Positions 5,603 through 7,470 of a stretch of 7,470 bases of DNA are shown here, one piece after another. A program made the position numbers and the translations under genes. The notes beneath the pieces are model-generated. The model was not told where the DNA came from and did not search any database. It worked only from the letters and a program-made list of their open reading frames with translations. Source of the DNA: Patescibacteria group bacterium (lineage in GTDB: Bacteria > Patescibacteriota > Microgenomatia > UBA12405 > JAHJSD01); contig JAHJSD010000039.1 in the NCBI GenBank assembly GCA_018830585.1, forward strand, positions 1-7,470. Direction: 5' to 3'. Position 1 is the stretch's first letter; each line of letters begins with the position of its first letter.

Positions 5603-5716
5603 CTGGTTTCAAAACTCTTTACGTCATTGCGAGGAGTGTTAACGACGCGGCAATCTAGCTTTAAAAACAAGATCGCCACACTCGCTTCACTCGTTCGCGA
5701 TCACTTTTGAAACAGG
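5603..5716. repeat. Palindromic element A1 (GTCATTGCGAG family) with GGTTTCAAAA ends
   Basis: The core runs from GTCATTGCGAG (5623-5633) to TCGCGATCAC (5695-5704). Inner arms GGCAATCT (5649-5656) and AGATCGCC (5670-5677) are complementary at seven of eight positions. The core is enclosed by CTGGTTTCAAAA (5603-5614) and TTTTGAAACAGG (5705-5716), which form an outer inverted repeat. The element has no coding capacity and resembles the short mobile palindromes (REP/MITE-like) of reduced bacterial genomes. A second copy lies at 7336-7470. Confidence 0.75.
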
Positions 5717-5769
5717 TTCAGCTTGTCTTATACCTTTTTGCTATACTAAGTTTATAATATAATAGGTCA

Positions 5770-5931
5770 ATGAAAAAAATCTTAACTTTTTTGTTTCAAG
5801 AAAAGGAAAACCCCGACTTTGTGCCGGGAGTGAAGCGATACAATATACCGTCCCAATGTTACGTCGGGGAAAGAATCCTCTTCCCCGTCGTTCTGAGTGT
5901 AGCCCTGTACCGAATGGTGCGGGGCCCCTAA
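5770..5931 (+). pseudogene. 53-codon ORF running into a palindromic repeat (possible gene remnant)
   Basis: The ORF starts ATG AAA AAA ATC and its first 28 or so residues (MKKILTFLFQEKENPDFVPG...) look like an ordinary protein start. From about residue 31 the frame lies inside repeat sequence and ends in VVLSVALYRMVRGP. The same translation motif appears in the family B copy near 7250, so the C-terminal half is repeat-derived. The likely reading is a small gene cut off by a repeat insertion, or a chance ORF. A weak AGG (5764-5766) and two overlapping TATAAT boxes (5753-5758, 5758-5763) precede it, without a good -35. The parent gene was not recognised. Confidence 0.25.
5864..5931. repeat. Palindromic element B1 (GTCRTTCTGAG family), one arm plus hairpins
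   Basis: CGGGGAA (5864-5870 region) pairs with TTCCCCG (5881-5887) around a short loop. Next comes GTCGTTCTGAGTGTAGCC (5887-5904), an arm of the B family. The hairpin module CCCTGTACC-GAAT-GGTGCGGGG (5903-5924) follows, in which all nine positions pair if two T-G wobbles are allowed. The opposite arm may be shared with B2 (6110-6127). Confidence 0.6.
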
Positions 5932-5960
5932 TCTTTGGGCAACTTGCCTTTCCAAAGGGG

Positions 5961-6002
5961 ACCTGCCTGCCGGTTTATCCGCCGACAGGAGGGCAGGCAG
6001 GT
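5961..6002. repeat. Palindromic element C (ACCTGCCTGCC inverted repeat)
   Basis: ACCTGCCTGCC (5961-5971) and GGCAGGCAGGT (5992-6002) are perfect 11-base inverted repeats around a 20-base interior that is itself G/C-rich. No T tract follows, so it is not an intrinsic terminator. It lies between two B elements and seems to be a separate short palindromic insertion. Confidence 0.7.
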
Positions 6003-6024
6003 TTGATCATTAACATTAATCATT
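6003..6024. repeat. AT-rich TTGATCATTAAC / CATTAATCATT motif, copy 1
   Basis: TTGATCATTAAC (6003-6014) is identical to 7317-7328, and CATTAATCATT (6014-6024) is identical to 7075-7085. In every case the motif borders a palindromic element, so it may mark insertion sites or be part of the repeat ends. Confidence 0.5.
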
Positions 6025-6033
6025 GGAGTCGGT

Positions 6034-6127
6034 CGTCATCCTGAAGAAGCATGGCGACTGAAGGATCCCCTTGGGGGTTAAGTAAGTTGACGTTCCATGG
6101 GGATTCTTCGCTACGCTCAGAATGACG
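6034..6127. repeat. Palindromic element B2 (GTCATYCTGA family), complete
   Basis: Outer ends CGTCATCCTGA (6034-6044) and TCAGAATGACG (6117-6127) are complementary at ten of eleven positions. Inner arms GAAGGATCCCC (6060-6070) and GGGGATTCTTC (6099-6109) are complementary at ten of eleven. The centre holds CCCC-TT-GGGG (6067-6076). There is no ORF. It is the only B copy whose right arm is not interrupted by a hairpin module. Confidence 0.75.
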
Positions 6128-6138
6128 GGAATCACCAT

Positions 6139-6154
6139 TTTTGAAACCGGTTCA
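6139..6154 (+). repeat. Repeat-border motif TTTTGAAACCGGTTCA
   Basis: This 16-base motif matches TTTTGAAACAGGTTCA at 5705-5720 in all but one base. Its first part is present in reverse at 5603-5614. All three copies lie beside palindromic elements. Confidence 0.55.
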
Positions 6155-6210
6155 ACGTCAAGACGAAACAAACTGTTTTTTACCATAGGTTTTGTAAGTT
6201 TATATTTTTA

Positions 6211-6219
6211 AAAGGAGGG
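6211..6219 (+). promoter_or_regulatory. Strong ribosome binding site of ybaB
   Basis: AAAGGAGGG lies four bases before the ATG at 6224 and fixes that start. A possible promoter, TTTACC (6179-6184) and TATATT (6201-6206) with 16 bases between, would start transcription inside this site, so it is not believed. Confidence 0.7.
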
Positions 6220-6223
6220 AGAC

Positions 6224-6499
6224 ATGTTTGATAAATTCAAAAAACTAGGCGAGCTAAATAAGTTGAGAAGTCAAGCGATGAAATTGAAAAAAGCTCTTTC
6301 GTCCGAAGAAGTGGTGATCGAGGAGGGAGCAATAAAGATTAGGGTTAGCGGCGATCAAAAGTTTAAAGAGGTTTTTATCAATGGCGAGCCGAATAAGTTT
6401 TTGGTTGATGTTTTAAACAAGGCGATTAAAAAATCTCAAAAAATGGCCGCCAAAAAACTGCAAAGTATGGAGGGCGGCTTAGGAATGTTTGGCCTTTAA
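6224..6499 (+). CDS. ybaB: YbaB/EbfC family nucleoid-associated DNA-binding protein
   Basis: The protein has 91 residues, slightly shorter than the usual 100-110. An N-terminal helix (MFDKFKKLGELNKLRSQAMKLKKALS) contains the family's M-x-K-x-x-x-L pattern. A short beta sheet follows (VVIEEGAIKIRVSGDQKFKEVFING, matching 'v-x-g-x-v-x-v-x-v-x-G-x-x-x-v-x-x-v-x-I-d'), then the C-terminal helix LVDVLNKAIKKSQKMAAKKLQSM. YbaB dimers bind DNA non-specifically, coat the nucleoid and affect recombination and gene expression. The gene often lies in dnaX-ybaB-recR. Here it keeps strand and order after dnaX but is about 1 kb away, across repeats, and recR does not follow. The tail GGLGMFGL is Gly-rich, as in many family members. 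Confidence 0.88.
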   Translation: MFDKFKKLGELNKLRSQAMKLKKALSSEEVVIEEGAIKIRVSGDQKFKEVFINGEPNKFLVDVLNKAIKKSQKMAAKKLQSMEGGLGMFGL

Positions 6500-6551
6500 A
6501 AGGCAGAAGCATTAATTTTTGATTAAAGTAAGCGGTTGTTGGTAAACAAGT

Positions 6552-7058
6552 ATGAAACCAGGGGTTGGAGTTCCCGGAGCGGTGGGAGCGGTTTCCAAGG
6601 GAGTAGCTGATTTTGCCAAAGGAGTGGTTTCCGAGGCAGGCAAGCAGGTGGTTTCCGCGGCGGAAGAGGTGATCGATCAAACCTTGTCTTCGGTAGCGCC
6701 TTCTTCAATCGCCGGGCAATCTCAGGCGAACTTATCCTCAACAGCGAATGACTCTTCGGAGGCGGAAATTGCCAAATTGAGAGAACAGCTTGGACGGTTT
6801 GGGGACAGCCAGCCGGTTAAAAAAGGACGGAACTTAGAAGCGGAAATGGGGCAGGTTAGCAAAGAGAAAAAAGAACTTGAGGCCAGGGAGGCGCGTCTTT
6901 TGGCACAAATGGAGGATCAGCGCCGTTTGGAAGAAGAGGCGGCTAAGGCCGATACCGCTGATGTTCTGGCAACTACTGGGCATAAAAAAGCCAGGGGTTC
7001 TGCTTTTGCAACCCAAACTAAGGGAACGAGTGAGAGCGGGCGGGGGAAGAAACAGTAA
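6552..7058 (+). CDS. Hypothetical coiled-coil protein
   Basis: The protein has 168 residues and was not recognised. Residues 1-60 are Gly/Ala/Val/Ser-rich with a possible amphipathic helix (AVSKGVADFAKGVVSEAGKQVVSAAEEVIDQTL). Residues about 69-135 are strongly charged with Glu/Lys/Arg heptads (EAEIAKLREQLGRF, then EKKELEAREARLLAQMEDQRRLEEEAAK), a likely coiled coil. The last 30 residues are basic and Gly-rich, ending GRGKKQ. There is no signal peptide, membrane helix or catalytic motif. Its style recalls small Gly/Lys-ended coiled-coil proteins seen in Microgenomates-type genomes, but no family is claimed. It starts 52 bases after ybaB and probably shares its transcript. There is no clear Shine-Dalgarno sequence before the ATG. 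A role beside YbaB in nucleoid structure is only a guess. Confidence 0.6.
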   Translation: MKPGVGVPGAVGAVSKGVADFAKGVVSEAGKQVVSAAEEVIDQTLSSVAPSSIAGQSQANLSSTANDSSEAEIAKLREQLGRFGDSQPVKKGRNLEAEMGQVSKEKKELEAREARLLAQMEDQRRLEEEAAKADTADVLATTGHKKARGSAFATQTKGTSESGRGKKQ

Positions 7059-7142
7059 TTATTTAATCATTTGTCATTAATCATTATTTAAGATCTAAGA
7101 TTTACGATTTACGAATTTTTAACCTTTAATTTTTGAAGCGTT
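7059..7142. repeat. AT-rich simple-repeat spacer (CATTAATCATT, GATTTAC x2)
   Basis: This AT-rich stretch holds CATTAATCATT (7075-7085, identical to 6014-6024) and two tandem GATTTAC units (7099-7112). There is no ORF and no convincing terminator for the upstream gene. It leads directly into the next palindromic element. Confidence 0.5.
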
Positions 7143-7278
7143 CCGTCATTCTGACCCTGAGGCTTTGTCGAATGGGGAAGAATCCCTATGGAATAGGTAA
7201 TTTGCCTTTCTCGAGTGGATCCTTCGTCATCCGAATTCCCCCGTACCAGTCGGTACAGGGCTACGCTCAGGATGACGG
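7143..7278. repeat. Palindromic element B3 with inserted hairpin module
   Basis: CCGTCATTCTGA (7143-7154) and TCAGGATGACGG (7267-7278) are complementary at eleven of twelve positions. The left arm continues to GGGGAAGAATCCC. The right arm is interrupted by GTACC-AGTC-GGTAC (7243-7256), the same module as in B1, in the same orientation relative to the arm motif CTGAGCGTAGC. Open frames through it are accidental. Confidence 0.7.
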
Positions 7279-7288
7279 AGAGAGGGAC

Positions 7289-7307
7289 TTTCACCCCAGG
7301 GGTGAAA
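7289..7307. repeat. Perfect 19-base palindrome TTTCACCCCAGGGGTGAAA
   Basis: The arms TTTCACCCC and GGGGTGAAA are exact complements around one central A. It sits just after B3 and before the TTGATCATTAAC motif. It could be another short insertion element or a protein-binding site, but there is no adjacent gene to regulate inside the window. Confidence 0.6.
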
Positions 7308-7335
7308 TATTTACCATTGATCATTAACTATACGA

Positions 7336-7470
7336 GTTTCGCACTTGCGCACTATAACTGTCATTGCGAGGGAGCGCCAGCGACCGCGGCAATCTCGGTT
7401 CATTTGCCGCCAGATCGCCACGCTCTCCCGATCGAATCGGGATCGCTCGCGATGACAGAAAGTGCGAAAC
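7336..7470. repeat. Palindromic element A2 (GTCATTGCGAG family), reaching the window end
   Basis: The outer ends GTTTCGCACTT (7336-7346) and AAGTGCGAAAC (7460-7470) are perfect 11-base inverted repeats, the second ending at the last base of the window. The core runs from GTCATTGCGAG (7360-7370) to CTCGCGATGAC (7446-7456), with inner arms GGCAATCT (7388-7395) and AGATCGCC (7412-7419). The right arm carries an extra hairpin, CCCGAT-CGA-ATCGGG (7427-7441), absent from A1. The element may extend beyond the window. Confidence 0.75.

Noticed and set aside
5856..6044. 62-residue plus-strand ORF across B1, element C and the start of B2.
   Set aside because: It is made only of repeat sequence, with Pro/Arg/Gly-rich translation and no ribosome binding site.
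7109..7324. 71-residue minus-strand ORF.
   Set aside because: It lies wholly in repeat sequence (B3, the 19-base palindrome and the AT motif). The opposite strand is open as well, as expected for a palindrome.
5603..7470. CRISPR array.
   Set aside because: Repeats are irregular, imperfect, of several types, not evenly spaced and have no unique spacers; no cas gene is present.

Overview
The window looks like a chromosome segment from a member of the Candidate Phyla Radiation (Patescibacteria), most probably a Microgenomates-type lineage. This is inferred from several signs together: compact single-domain genes, a short DnaX with an N-terminus of the M-[FV]-[FY]-x-KYRP kind, a 91-residue YbaB, small secreted cohesin/fibronectin/dockerin-type proteins, and intergenic palindromic repeats (GTCATTGCGAG... 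and GTCATTCTGAG... types) of a kind common in such genomes. TGA is used as a normal stop (rpsU, dnaX), so this is genetic code 11 and not the TGA=Gly code of Gracilibacteria/SR1. No search could be run, so the lineage is an inference.

Layout. (1) 41-2113: three closely spaced plus-strand genes for exported proteins. They are a membrane-anchored cohesin-like protein, a secreted cohesin-like protein with a Pro/Thr/Ser stalk and a C-terminal LPETG-plus-hydrophobic segment, and a membrane-anchored fibronectin-III protein ending in a half-degenerate dockerin. Together they resemble a small cell-surface adhesion or assembly module. (2) 2114-2355: a gene-free stretch with nested inverted repeats, ending in a strong hairpin plus T7 tract. 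(3) 2356-3370: a translation operon, rpsU (bS21), a GatB/YqeY-domain gene and ybeY. The YbeY copy has lost two of its three zinc-ligand histidines. (4) 3371-3602: a gene-free stretch whose last 100 bases can fold into a long imperfect hairpin with a T-rich tail running into the dnaX start. (5) 3603-5180: dnaX, with a 15-bp duplication at its start site. (6) 5181-6223: an unusually repeat-rich gap. It holds a convergent minus-strand small gene (5275-5559) with a near-consensus promoter that predicts a leaderless mRNA, then several palindromic elements and a 53-codon ORF that runs into one of them. (7) 6224-7058: ybaB/ebfC and a hypothetical coiled-coil gene. (8) 7059-7470: AT-rich simple repeats and two more palindromic elements, the last ending exactly at the window edge.

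How the parts fit. dnaX and ybaB are neighbours in many bacteria (dnaX-ybaB-recR). Here they keep order and strand but are pushed about 1 kb apart by repeats and the small reverse gene, and recR is not in the window. rpsU-yqeY-ybeY is a compact translation and ribosome-maturation unit. The strongest points for follow-up are the cohesin/dockerin/LPETG cluster, the YbeY with a broken metal site, the leaderless small gene, and the modular palindromic repeats with exchangeable inner hairpins.
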